Source of the DNA: Streptomyces sp. GS7
GTDB lineage: Bacteria; Actinomycetota; Actinomycetes; Streptomycetales; Streptomycetaceae
NCBI RefSeq assembly: GCF_009834125.1
Contig: NZ_CP047146.1
Location: forward strand, 6,923,501 to 6,987,500
DNA length: 64,000 bases
Direction: 5' to 3'
Notes under the pieces: model-generated
What the model saw: the letters and a program-made list of their open reading frames with translations, nothing else
Databases searched by the model: none
What the model was told of the DNA's origin: nothing
Position numbers and translations under genes: made by a program
Shown: positions 29,087 to 38,009 of the stretch, piece by piece
Layout: every line of letters starts with the position of its first letter
Position numbering within the stretch: position 1 is the first letter of the stretch

Positions 29087-29754
29087 GGGTCGCCATTGCG
29101 GGTGCCGGCGCGGTCGGCCGCTCCATCGCCGGTGAACTGCTGGAGAACGGCCACGAGATCCTGCTCATCGACAAGGCGCCGACGGCCATCTCCGTCGAGC
29201 GGGTGCCGCTGGCGGAGTGGCTGCTCGCCGACGCCTGCGAGATCACCTCGCTCGACGAGGCAGCGCTGCAGCGCTGCAACGTCGTCATCGCGGCGACCGG
29301 CGACGACAAGGTGAACCTCGTCGTCTCGCTGCTCGCCAAGACCGAGTACGGCGTGCCGCGGGTGGTCGCCCGGGTCAACAACCCGAAGAACGAGTGGCTG
29401 TTCAACGAAGCCTGGGGCGTCGACGTCGCGGTCTCCACCCCGCGGCTGATGTCGGCCCTGGTCGAGGAGGCGGTCAGCGTCGGCGATCTCGTACGGCTGC
29501 TGCGCTTCAGCCACGGCGACGCCAACCTCGTCGAGCTGACGCTGCCCCCGGAGGCGGCGCTGGCCGGCACCCGGGTCGGCGATGTGGACTGGCCCGAGGA
29601 CACCTCCCTGGTGACGATCATCCGCGGTACGCGGGTGCTCACGCCCAACAAGGAGGACGCGCTGGAGGCCGGCGACGAGCTGCTGTTCGTGGCGGCCCAG
29701 TCGCGCGAGGAGCAGCTGGAGGACCTGCTGTCGGTGCGGCGCGACGACAGCTGA
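29083..29754 (+). CDS. trkA: TrkA family potassium uptake protein (RCK), second of pair
   Basis: A 223-residue paralogue of its upstream neighbour. Rossmann start MRVAIAGAGAVGRSIAGELL (GAGAVG), acidic LLIDKAP, then a TrkA-C domain with LVELTLPPEAALAGTRVGD and TPNKEDALEAGDELLFVAAQ. Translation is coupled through the 4-bp ATGA overlap, so an RCK heteromer is likely. A very strong hairpin terminates transcription 11 bp downstream. It regulates K+ flux and probably binds NAD(H) or c-di-AMP, by family knowledge. Confidence 0.94.
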   Translation: MRVAIAGAGAVGRSIAGELLENGHEILLIDKAPTAISVERVPLAEWLLADACEITSLDEAALQRCNVVIAATGDDKVNLVVSLLAKTEYGVPRVVARVNNPKNEWLFNEAWGVDVAVSTPRLMSALVEEAVSVGDLVRLLRFSHGDANLVELTLPPEAALAGTRVGDVDWPEDTSLVTIIRGTRVLTPNKEDALEAGDELLFVAAQSREEQLEDLLSVRRDDS

Positions 29755-29764
29755 CCGACGGACG

Positions 29765-29809
29765 AACGCCGGGGCCCGGGAACCATGTTGGTTCCCGGGC
29801 CCCGGCGTT
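29765..29809 (+). terminator. Strong terminator after trkA pair
   Basis: A perfect 21-bp stem (29765-29785 with 29789-29809) closes a 3-nt loop, the most stable hairpin in the window. It also lies 25 bp from the stop of the convergent DUF3159 gene, so it probably acts in both directions. Confidence 0.9.
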
Positions 29810-29833
29810 GTGCGACGCGGTGTGGCGGACCCG

Positions 29834-30682
29834 TCAGCGGCGGTGGCGCGGCCCGCCGCCCCGCCGGTCCGCGGCGGCCGCGTCGGGAGCGGTGGCCAGC
29901 AGCCCGCGCTGCCGCTCCCGTTCGGCCTCCTCCGCCTTCTCCTGCGCCTCCATCTCGGCGAAGACGTCGATCGGCGCCGGCGCCTTCACCAGGAACACCC
30001 ACGTCAGATACAGCGCGAGCAGGAACGGCGGGATCTTCAGGGCCACCAGCACCCAGCCGAGCTGCGTGGTGTCCGCCCACCAGTAGAGCGGGAAGAGAAT
30101 CAGGCACTTGGCGAGCAGGATCAGCCCCCACGCCCAGCTGGCCTTCGCATACGCCGTCTTCCGGCCCGGGTTGCGGGTGCGCCAGGAGAGGTTCTCCTTG
30201 AACACCGGGCCCAGGATCAGACCGATCAGCGGGACGCCCGCGAGCGTGGTGACGATGTAGGCGAGGGCCAGGCCGAGGGTGTAGAGCATGCCAGGCAGGT
30301 AGAAGTCCTTGGCGTTGCCGGTCATCATCGCGAAGACCACGCCGAAGGCCACCCCGAAGACGCCGCTGAAGGCGTGCTTGACGGTGTCCCGGCGGATCAG
30401 GCGGACCGCGCACAGCACCAGCGACACGGCCAGCGCGGCGATCGCCGAGATGTGCAGGTCCTTGTTGACCGTGAAGATCGCGACGAACAGCAGGCCGGGG
30501 AGAACGGTCTCCACCATGCCGCGCACGCCGCCGAACGCCTCGAACAGCGCCGCCTCGGTCACCTCCCGGCCGGCGTCCGGGCCCGCGCCGGCCCCCGGCG
30601 GGGCAGAGAGGCCGGCCGGGGCGGTCGCCTGGTGGCCGGGGGAAGCGTCAGGGTCAGTGGGCGGTCGGTCGTACGACGTCAC
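29834..30682 (-). CDS. DUF3159 membrane protein
   Basis: A 282-residue integral membrane protein of the actinobacterial DUF3159 family. After a disordered ~40-residue lead come FGGVRGMVETVLPGLLFVAI and about six helices (for example IGLILGPVFKENLSWRTRNP between helices), ending in a charged tail EMEAQEKAEEAERERQR. Its function is unknown. The GTG start (30682) lies 3 bp after the stop of the OB-fold gene, with AGGAG in that gene's last codons, so the two form an operon that is widely conserved near trkA in actinomycetes. Confidence 0.92.
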   Translation of the reverse strand: MTSYDRPPTDPDASPGHQATAPAGLSAPPGAGAGPDAGREVTEAALFEAFGGVRGMVETVLPGLLFVAIFTVNKDLHISAIAALAVSLVLCAVRLIRRDTVKHAFSGVFGVAFGVVFAMMTGNAKDFYLPGMLYTLGLALAYIVTTLAGVPLIGLILGPVFKENLSWRTRNPGRKTAYAKASWAWGLILLAKCLILFPLYWWADTTQLGWVLVALKIPPFLLALYLTWVFLVKAPAPIDVFAEMEAQEKAEEAERERQRGLLATAPDAAAADRRGGGPRHRR

Positions 30683-30685
30683 CGG

Positions 30686-31084
30686 CTACTCCTGTCCGAG
30701 CGGTCGCAGTTCGTACTTGGGGTTGAAGAGGACCCGGCGTCCGTGGCTCAGGGAGACGCGGCCCGAGGCGATGAGCTTACGGCCCGGCTCTATCCCGACG
30801 ATGGAACGGCGGCCGAGCCACACCACGTCGAGGGCGGCGGAGCCGTCGAACAGCTCCGCCTCCAGCGCGGGCACACCGGCACGGGGCCGCAGCGTCACAT
30901 GCCGCAGGGTGCCGGTGACCTTCACTATCTGGCGGTCGTCGCAGTCGGAGATACGGGTACACCCCGACGCCTGCGTGTCCTCCTGCAGCTCGGCGGACTG
31001 GAGCTCCTCCTCGGAGGACGACAGCCTGTCGAGCATCCGGCGGAAGCGGCCGGCCGGCTTCTCTGGTCGGATCCCAGCACTCAT
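30686..31084 (-). CDS. OB-fold nucleic-acid-binding domain protein
   Basis: A 132-residue protein with a C-terminal OB-fold (about 52-130): VKVTGTLRHVTLRPRAGVPA, ALEAELFDGSAALDVVWLGR and IEPGRKLIASGRVSLSHGRR. The order and the strand pattern are those of the RecG/tRNA-synthetase type OB-fold seen in small actinobacterial proteins. ATG 31084 is chosen; the frame upstream runs into Gly/Pro-rich sequence. It is the first gene of a pair with the DUF3159 protein. Binding target and role are unknown. Confidence 0.88.
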   Translation of the reverse strand: MSAGIRPEKPAGRFRRMLDRLSSSEEELQSAELQEDTQASGCTRISDCDDRQIVKVTGTLRHVTLRPRAGVPALEAELFDGSAALDVVWLGRRSIVGIEPGRKLIASGRVSLSHGRRVLFNPKYELRPLGQE

Positions 31085-31215
31085 AACCCCAGCGTACCGG
31101 GGGCCGCCCGGCCGCCCCGCACCGCGCGATCCGGCGCCCTCGGCCCCGCACGCCACCCGAACCGGCGCCCCGCCCAGGGTTCCGCACTGCCGCGCCCCCC
31201 GGCGGCGGCGCCCCC

Positions 31216-31899
31216 TCACTGCTCGAACCGGTACCCCATCCCGGGCTCCGTGATGAAGTGCCGGGGGTGCGACGGGTCGCCCTCCAGCTTGCGGCGGAGC
31301 TGGGCCATGTAGACCCGCAGATAGTTGGTCTCCGTGCCGTACGACGGCCCCCACACCTCCTGGAGCAGCTGCTTCTGGCTGACCAGGCGGCCCTGGTTGC
31401 GTACCAGGACCTCCAGCAGATGCCACTCGGTGGGGGTCAGCCGGATGTCCCGGCCGCCGCGGTTGACCTTCTTGGCCGCGAGATCGACGGTGAAGCCCTC
31501 GGTCTCCACGATCACCTCGTCGTCGGCCGGCCCGGTCGGCTCGGCCCGGCGCACCGCCGCCCGCAGCCGCGCCAGCAGCTCGTCCATGCCGAACGGCTTG
31601 GTCACGTAGTCGTCCGCGCCCGCGTCCAGCGCCTCGACCTTCTCGTCGGACGTCTGCCGGGCGGAGAGCACCAGGATCGGCACCCGCGTCCAGCCGCGCA
31701 GCCCCTTGATGACCTCGACGCCGTCCATATCGGGCAGACCGAGGTCGAGGACGATGACATCGGGGTGTCGGGCGGCGGCGAGTTTGAGGGCGGTGGCCCC
31801 GTCGGGGGCTGCGTCGACCTCGTACTTGCGCGCCTTCAGGTTGATCACGAGGGCGCGGACGATCTGCGGCTCGTCATCGACCACAAGCACCCGGTTCAC
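31216..31899 (-). CDS. kdpE: KdpE response regulator
   Basis: A 227-residue OmpR-type response regulator. The receiver has acidic DDE at 8-10, phospho-acceptor Asp52 in IVLDLGLP and Lys in YVTKPFG; the C-terminal winged helix (about 130-225) includes DIRLTPTEWHLLEVLVRNQG and TNYLRVYMAQLRRKLEGDP, close to KdpE. GTG 31899 has GAGGAG upstream. It is the phosphorylation target of KdpD and should activate kdpFABC at low potassium or turgor. Unusually, a 178-bp gap separates it from kdpD. Confidence 0.94.
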   Translation of the reverse strand: MNRVLVVDDEPQIVRALVINLKARKYEVDAAPDGATALKLAAARHPDVIVLDLGLPDMDGVEVIKGLRGWTRVPILVLSARQTSDEKVEALDAGADDYVTKPFGMDELLARLRAAVRRAEPTGPADDEVIVETEGFTVDLAAKKVNRGGRDIRLTPTEWHLLEVLVRNQGRLVSQKQLLQEVWGPSYGTETNYLRVYMAQLRRKLEGDPSHPRHFITEPGMGYRFEQ

Positions 31900-32077
31900 T
31901 GGCGTTCTCCTCGTGGTGTCGGTCGCCGGCGGGCGGGGCCCGCCGGGCATGTGGTGAGTGTGGCCGGTACGGTCCGGCCGGTGGTGAGGCCCGGACGCGT
32001 GTCGCGGAGCGGATGCACACCGTCGTGCGGACGCGACGGTATGCCGCTCCCGGGGCTTCTGCCATGGCCCGCTGGGC

Positions 32078-34633
32078 TCATGTCGTCGCCTGCGCGGGGA
32101 GGTCGGGCCGGACCGGCGGGCCGCCCGGAGCGGCCCGGAGGGTGAGGACCATGGTCATCCCGCCCCCTGGAGTGTCCTCCGCGGCCAGCGTGCCGCCGAT
32201 CGCCTCCGCGAAACCGCGCGCCACGGCCAGCCCCAGGCCCACTCCGGCGCCGCGCGGGGCGTCACCGTACCGCTGGAACGGCTCGAAGATCCGGTCCTTG
32301 GCGCTGTCCGGGACACCCGGCCCCCGGTCCGCTATCCGCAGCTCCACCCGGTCGCCGAGCGCACTGGCCGAAACCAGCACCACCTCGCCGTCCGGGCTGT
32401 ACTTGACGGCGTTCTCGACGAGGTTGGCGACCGAGCGCTCCAGCAGGCCCGGGTCGACCGCGACCATCGGCAGCTCCTCCGGGATGTCGAGGCTGACGCT
32501 GCCTTCCGGTACTCCGCCGAGCGCCATCGGGACCACCTCGTCGAGGTCGATCTCGCGGATCAGCGGGGTGACCGTGCCGGTCTGGAGGCGGGACATGTCC
32601 AGGAGGTTGCCCACCAGGTGGTCCAGCCGGTCGGCACCCGCCTCGATTCCGGCCAGGAGCTCCGCCTCGTCCTCGTCGGACCAGGCGACGTCGTCGGAGC
32701 GCAGCGAGGTGACCGACGCCTTGATGCCGGCCAGCGGCGTGCGCAGATCGTGGCTGACCGCGGCCAGCAGCGCCGTCCGGATCCGGTTGCCCTCGGCGAG
32801 CTCCCGGGCCCGCTCCGCCTCGCCGACCAGCCGCTGCCGGTCCAGTACGACGGCGGCCTGCGCGGCGAACGCGGCCAGCACCCGGCGGTCCTCGGCGGGC
32901 AGCACCCGGCCGGTCAGCGCCATCGCCATGTGGTCTCCCACCGGCATGTCGACATCCGCGTCCTCGGGTCGCAGCAGCGGCGGCGTGGTGTCGTTGCCGC
33001 CCGCGCGGCCCGCACACGTCCACGGGTCGACATCGCTGCTGCGCTCCAGCAGCGAGACCGTGTCCATCCCGAACGTCTCCCGGACGCGTTCCAGCAGGGC
33101 GTTCAGCGTGGTCTCACCGCGCAGCACACTGCCCGCCAGGAACGACAGGATCTCCGACTCGGCGCGCAACCGCGCGGCCTGATGGGTGCGCCGGGCGGCG
33201 AGATCGACCACCGACGCCACGGACACCGCCACGGCGAAGAAGATCGCGATGGCGACGATGTTCTTCGGGTCGTTGATCGTCAGGGTGTGGACGGGCGGGG
33301 TGAAGTAGAAGTTCAGCAGCAGCGAGCCCACGGCCGCCGACGCCAGCGCCGGCAGCTGCCCGCCCAGCAGCGCGGCGACGACGGTCAGGAAGAGGAACAG
33401 CAGGACGTCGTTGGCCAGCCCCGGACCGTTGGAGATCTTGGTGAGCAGCAGCGACAGCAGCACCGGGCCGCCCACGCCGACCAGCCATCCGGCGATGATC
33501 CGCGCCCGCCCCAGCCGGGCACCGCGCGGCACCGGCAGCCCGCGGCCCTTGGCGACCTCTTCGTGGGTGACGATGTGAACGTCGAGATCGGGCCCGGAAT
33601 CGCGGGCGACGGTCGCCCCGACACCCGGTCCGAAGATGTACTGCCACGCCTTGCGACGGCTCGACCCCAGCACGATCTGGGTGGCGTTCACCCCGCGCGC
33701 GAACTCCAGCAGCGCGCTCGGTATGTCGTCGCCGATGACATGGTGAAACGTCCCGCCAAGATCCTCCACCAGCTTGCGCTGGACGGCGAGCTCCTTGGGC
33801 GAGGCCGATGTCAGCCCGTCACTGCGGGCGATGTAGACGGCGAGCACCTCGCTGCCCGAGCCCTTGGCGGCCATCCGCGCGGCGCGGCGGATGAGCGTAC
33901 GCCCCTCCGGACCGCCCGTCAGCCCCACCGCGATCCGCTCGCGCGCCTGCCAGGTCGAGCGGATCGAGTGCTCCGCCCGGTACTCCTGCAGGTATTCGTC
34001 GACCCGGTCCGCGACCCACAGCAGCGCCAGCTCGCGCAGCGCCGTGAGGTTGCCCGGCCGGAAGTAGTTGGACAGCGCGGCGTCGACCTTGTCCGACTTG
34101 TAGATGTTGCCGTGCGCCATCCGCCGCCGGATGGCCTGGGGCGACATGTCGACCAACTCGATCTGGTCGGCCCGCCGGACGATCTCGTCCGGCACCGTCT
34201 CCCGCTGGCGGACACCCGTTATCGACTCGACGACATCCCCGAGCGACTCCAGATGCTGGATGTTCACCGTCGAGATCACCGTGATCCCGGCTTCCAGCAG
34301 CTCCTCGACGTCCTGCCAGCGCTTGCTGTTGCGGGACCCGGGGACGTTGGTGTGCGCCAGCTCGTCGACCAGCGCCACGGCCGGCCTGCGTTCCAGGACC
34401 GCGTCCACGTCCATTTCGGTGAACGCCGTGCCCCGGTACTCCAGCTCACGGCGCTGGATCTGCTCCAGCCCGTGGAGCATGACCTCGGTGCGGGGCCGGC
34501 CGTGGTGCTCGACGAACGCCACGACGACGTCCGTACCGCGCTCCATACGCCGGTGCGCCTCGGACAGCATCGAGTACGTCTTGCCGACGCCCGGTGCCGC
34601 GCCGAGATATATCCGTAGCTTGCCGCGTGCCAT
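32078..34633 (-). CDS. kdpD: KdpD sensor histidine kinase
   Basis: An 851-residue membrane sensor of K+ limitation. The N-terminal KdpD domain has the P-loop GAAPGVGKT at 11-19 and a following LVDELAHTNVPGS; a universal-stress-protein domain spans about 230-360; four membrane helices lie at about 379-480 (DUF4118); then a GAF-like part (about 495-600), the HisKA domain with phospho-acceptor His628 in VSHDLRTPL and a HATPase domain to about 835 (GLGLAVARGFAEAIGG). The ATG start (34633) has no strong site. It phosphorylates KdpE encoded downstream. The gene looks intact. Confidence 0.97.
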   Translation of the reverse strand: MARGKLRIYLGAAPGVGKTYSMLSEAHRRMERGTDVVVAFVEHHGRPRTEVMLHGLEQIQRRELEYRGTAFTEMDVDAVLERRPAVALVDELAHTNVPGSRNSKRWQDVEELLEAGITVISTVNIQHLESLGDVVESITGVRQRETVPDEIVRRADQIELVDMSPQAIRRRMAHGNIYKSDKVDAALSNYFRPGNLTALRELALLWVADRVDEYLQEYRAEHSIRSTWQARERIAVGLTGGPEGRTLIRRAARMAAKGSGSEVLAVYIARSDGLTSASPKELAVQRKLVEDLGGTFHHVIGDDIPSALLEFARGVNATQIVLGSSRRKAWQYIFGPGVGATVARDSGPDLDVHIVTHEEVAKGRGLPVPRGARLGRARIIAGWLVGVGGPVLLSLLLTKISNGPGLANDVLLFLFLTVVAALLGGQLPALASAAVGSLLLNFYFTPPVHTLTINDPKNIVAIAIFFAVAVSVASVVDLAARRTHQAARLRAESEILSFLAGSVLRGETTLNALLERVRETFGMDTVSLLERSSDVDPWTCAGRAGGNDTTPPLLRPEDADVDMPVGDHMAMALTGRVLPAEDRRVLAAFAAQAAVVLDRQRLVGEAERARELAEGNRIRTALLAAVSHDLRTPLAGIKASVTSLRSDDVAWSDEDEAELLAGIEAGADRLDHLVGNLLDMSRLQTGTVTPLIREIDLDEVVPMALGGVPEGSVSLDIPEELPMVAVDPGLLERSVANLVENAVKYSPDGEVVLVSASALGDRVELRIADRGPGVPDSAKDRIFEPFQRYGDAPRGAGVGLGLAVARGFAEAIGGTLAAEDTPGGGMTMVLTLRAAPGGPPVRPDLPAQATT

Positions 34634-35604
34634 GGCCCCATTGTCTTACGTGCGGCCCGCCCCCACCGGGCTGGGCCTACTCCGACCCTACCGACCGGAC
34701 AACGGGACGAAAGGCGCAGGTAGCGGCTTCACGCCCGGTCTTGACGCGACTCTGATACGGGGGTGGTGGAGGAGCGGGCGGGGGCTCCGAGGCGGTGAGG
34801 CGCCCGGGGCGGGAGGACTCGGGGCTCGCGTCGTACCGCGCGGCCCGGGTCCTGCCCACATGGGGCATTGCGGGGCCTTCCGGCGTGGGCCCTGTCCGGC
34901 CGTCCGCTCCGGCTCGCACCGGGCCCTTCGGCGCGCCCTGCGCCAAGGTCCCCATTACGGGGCGACAGGACAACGGGACTACGGGACTACGGGACTACGG
35001 GCCACCCCGAACTTCCCGCCACGGCTGGTGTCGGGTGCTTGCTCGCCCACGGTCCACGCCGGAGCCTCCTGCGCTGTGACCTGGCCGACCTGCCGTCATG
35101 CGGCTCTCCCTTTCGTCGCGCCGGCTGCCCCCTCGGGCCCGGACGCCGCTTCCCGCATCCGCCAGTGCGGCCGGGCGCACCGACGCGCGGCATCTCGGAG
35201 CGGCATGGCTCAGAGCGACACATCGCAGAGCACGCAGGGGCGCCACGGTTCGCAGGGGCGCCACGGTCCTCCTGACAGGACATGGTCCTCCTGACAGGAG
35301 AGGAGGGCGGGCCCCGTATGCACGTCAGCGACCGACCGAGGAAGGCGGCGGAGACCAGGGGCGGGCGCCGCGCGAAGAGGTACGCGGCGCCCGCGACGGC
35401 ACCCGGTGGGGCGACCGGACCGGGCAGGCGCACACCACGCACCGCCGTGAGGCGGCCGGCCCCGGTGGCACGGAACGCCCGGTCATTCCCCCATCACAGC
35501 CCCAACTCCGCCCGACCACCAGCTCAACTCGGCTTCTCTGACGCATTGCTGACAGCCGAACAGCGCCGAAAAGCCGTCGCCCCGCCAACCGGCCGACTGC
35601 GACG
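34634..35604. other. ~970-bp gene-free region with tandem duplications
   Basis: Both strands lack a credible gene. It contains three copies of the 8-mer ACGGGACT (34973-34996). Two adjacent duplications follow: an 18-bp unit CGCAGGGGCGCCACGGTT (35233-35268) and a 19-bp unit starting GGTCCTCCTGACAGGA (35265-35302). The kdpD promoter lies at the left and the aac(2')-I promoter at the right. The region looks like decaying intergenic DNA. Confidence 0.6.
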
Positions 35605-36180
35605 ATGCCGTCCATGACGCCCACGCCCTCCCCGACATCCAGAGCCCACACGACTGACGTACGCGTCGCCCACACCTCCGACGTGGACACCGCCACCCTC
35701 AAGGCGGCCCGCGCCCTCCTCTACGACGTCTTCGACGACATGACGTCCGAGGACTGGGAGCACTCACTCGGCGGACTGCACGCCCTGGTCCACGAAGGCG
35801 GCGAACTGATCGGGCACGCGTCCGTCGTGCAGCGCCGACTGCTGCACGACGGACGCGCGCTCCGTTGCGGCTACGTGGAGGGGGTCGGCGTGCGCGCGGA
35901 CCGACGCGGCCAGGGCCATGGCACGGCCATGATGGGCGCCCTGGAACGGGTGATCCGCAACGCCTACGACCTCGGCGCCCTCGGCGCTTCCGAAGAGGCC
36001 ACCGCCTTCTACGCCGCACGCGGCTGGCAGCTGTGGCGGGGCCGCTCCTGGGCCTTCACCCCGGACGGCATCCGACGCACCCCGGACGAGGACGGATGGC
36101 TCTACGTCCTGCCGGCGTCCGCCCCTCTCGACCTCGACGCCGACCTCACCTGCGACTGGCGCGAGGGCGACGTCTGGTAA
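35605..36180 (+). CDS. AAC(2')-I type aminoglycoside N-acetyltransferase
   Basis: A 191-residue GNAT acetyltransferase matching the AAC(2')-I family, which acetylates the 2'-amino group of gentamicin, tobramycin and similar drugs in the cytoplasm. Visible are EDWEHSLGGLHALVHEGGEL, the acetyl-CoA strand RALRCGYVEGVGVRADRRGQ and loop GQGHGTAMMGALE, then the family-specific TPDGIRRTPDEDGWLYVLP and C-terminal DWREGDVW. The size is typical. ATG 35605 is used; a second ATG three codons on is equally possible. It sits between kdpD and an alginate lyase gene, inside what is usually a continuous kdp locus. Confidence 0.88.
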   Translation: MPSMTPTPSPTSRAHTTDVRVAHTSDVDTATLKAARALLYDVFDDMTSEDWEHSLGGLHALVHEGGELIGHASVVQRRLLHDGRALRCGYVEGVGVRADRRGQGHGTAMMGALERVIRNAYDLGALGASEEATAFYAARGWQLWRGRSWAFTPDGIRRTPDEDGWLYVLPASAPLDLDADLTCDWREGDVW

Positions 36181-36295
36181 CCCGCGGGACGGCGGCCGGG
36201 CGCCGGGAAGACGACGGCGCTTCGGGGCCCCGGTAGGGAGGCTCCCCCACCCCGGGCCGCCTACCGCATGCCCCCGAACGCCCGCCTCATTCAAC

Positions 36296-37474
36296 TCAGT
36301 TGGGGTTGTCCGCGTTCGTCAATGTCTCCCAGGCGACAAAGAGACTGTCGGAGCCGGCCGGCCGCTGCTTCTCCGTCAGTTTCTGTGTGGCGGGCATCGC
36401 GCGACCCATGCGGTTGTGCAGCGCGTTGTAACCCACTTCGGTGACTGGACCCAGGCCGCGCTTGACGCTGCCGCCGCACAACCAGGACGGCGGAGTGCCA
36501 CCCAGCTCGTATGTGGCCTGGAAGTCGAGGGCCTGGCGCAGCCGGTCGGCGACCTCCGAGTAGAGGTCCCGGCCCTGGAGGCGGCCGGTCTCGGCGATGT
36601 GCGAGATGGCCGACAGGCCGTATCCGGTGTGGGTGAAATCGCGGCAGGTCTCCTGGGTGAGGCCGTCGACGAAGGTGGACTGGCCCTGCCAGTACTTGAT
36701 GATCTTGGCGCGGGTGTCGAGGCCGCTGCCCGGTGTCGTCTTGGGCAGGGCGCCGTCGGACTTCAGATAGATGTACGCGGGGACCCGGGCGCGGTAGGTG
36801 GCCATGGCCTTGTCGTAGGAGCTCTTGTCCTCGGTGAAGACGGATATCCCGACGGCCGCCTCCATCATCGTCAGTTCCCAGTTGCCGTTGTTGTGGGAGC
36901 CGTTGACGACCTTGGGGAGGTACACGGTGCGCAGCATGGTGGCGAAGCGGTCGATGCGCCCCTTGGGCCAGCCCTTGTAGGTGTAACGGATGATTTCGGC
37001 GGCGCGCGGCCAGGTGGAGGCGGCCCAGCCGGACTGCAGCGGTGCGTTGCTGTTGGTGTGGTCCTTGAGGGTGCCCGACCAGGCGTCCATGACCTGGATC
37101 GCTTTGTCGGCATACCTGGTGTCGCGGGTGACGTACCAGGCCAGGGAGAGGGTGTAGGCGGCGAGGGCGTCCTCGCGTTCGTCGGTGCAGCCGTGGTTGG
37201 GGTGGGAGTAGGGGCCGCATTCGACCGTGGCGCGGGGTTTGGGTGTACGGGAGAGCGAGGCGTAGGGGCTCGCCATCATGGCGTCGTAGGCGCTCTTCCA
37301 GGGCTGGGCGCCCGAGTTGACCTTGCTGCGGATGAAGTCGAGCTGGCGGGTGCCGAGGAGGACACCGGGGTGGGTGAAGGTGGCGGGGGCCGCGGAGGTC
37401 GGGGCGCCCAGGAGCAGGCCCGCCGTCAGGGTGCCGAGGAGGGTTCCGACGGCGAGGGTGAGCTTTCCGCGCAT
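36296..37474 (-). CDS. Secreted alginate lyase family protein
   Basis: A 392-residue secreted protein of the alginate-lyase superfamily (PL5/AlgL-like alpha toroid). A Sec signal peptide covers about 1-29 (RGKLTLAVGTLLGTLTAGLL, cleavage near TSAA). The mature protein opens TFTHPGVLLGTRQLDFIRSK and has helical repeats with conserved NNGNWELTMMEAAVGISVF and HTGYGLSAISHIAE, the catalytic-type Asn/His/Tyr cluster of the family. ATG 37474 fits the signal peptide; the frame extends 45 codons upstream without meaning. It probably depolymerises a uronic-acid polymer outside the cell; actual substrate unknown. Confidence 0.88.
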   Translation of the reverse strand: MRGKLTLAVGTLLGTLTAGLLLGAPTSAAPATFTHPGVLLGTRQLDFIRSKVNSGAQPWKSAYDAMMASPYASLSRTPKPRATVECGPYSHPNHGCTDEREDALAAYTLSLAWYVTRDTRYADKAIQVMDAWSGTLKDHTNSNAPLQSGWAASTWPRAAEIIRYTYKGWPKGRIDRFATMLRTVYLPKVVNGSHNNGNWELTMMEAAVGISVFTEDKSSYDKAMATYRARVPAYIYLKSDGALPKTTPGSGLDTRAKIIKYWQGQSTFVDGLTQETCRDFTHTGYGLSAISHIAETGRLQGRDLYSEVADRLRQALDFQATYELGGTPPSWLCGGSVKRGLGPVTEVGYNALHNRMGRAMPATQKLTEKQRPAGSDSLFVAWETLTNADNPN

Positions 37475-37795
37475 GGGGGGGTGCCTTCCAGTCGAGAGGC
37501 TCGATGGATGGGAGCGGACGGGAGCGGACGGGAGCTGTTCTCGTACGTGAACGGCAGGCGTTGACATGAACACCTGCGATGGCTCGCGAACGTAGGGGCA
37601 AGCCCCCATGCCGTCAAGACCCGGCGCCGGGAGGGGACATCACAACGGGGCGGGGCAACGGCCGTGCCCGGTCGGCCGGTTCGCCTCACCGGCCGCGCAA
37701 GCGGCGGAAGCGGCACCCGTGTGCCGCGCGCAACGGTGCCTCCCCCGGTCTCCCCCACCCCGCTCCTCGCCTCCCCAACACCCCACCGCACAAAA

Positions 37796-37832
37796 GCGGG
37801 TGGCCCCGAGGATCATCCTCGGGGCCACCCGC
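37796..37832 (-). terminator. Terminator distal to kdp operon
   Basis: An 18-bp perfect stem (37796-37813 with 37815-37832; apex GATCATC) is followed on the minus strand by TTTT. It lies between kdpC and the alginate lyase start, so it insulates the two. Confidence 0.8.
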
Positions 37833-37948
37833 CATCCGGTCCGCAGACCGGCCGACCCGTTTCCCGCATGTCCACGGATCAGCCGGCCCGCGGCCCGTCA
37901 GGACCGCGCACCCGCATCCCCCTGCCGAAGCCGCGGTCCAGTCCGGCC

Positions 37949-37991
37949 GATCACCGGGGGCGGCTGCCGAGCGCAGCCACCCCCGGTGATC
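37949..37991 (-). terminator. Terminator immediately after kdpC
   Basis: GATCACCGGGGG (37949-37960) pairs with CCCCCGGTGATC (37980-37991), and inside it GGCTGC pairs with GCAGCC. It begins 19 bp after the kdpC stop. Confidence 0.75.
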
Positions 37992-38009
37992 ACTTCATGA
38001 AAGCGCCAC

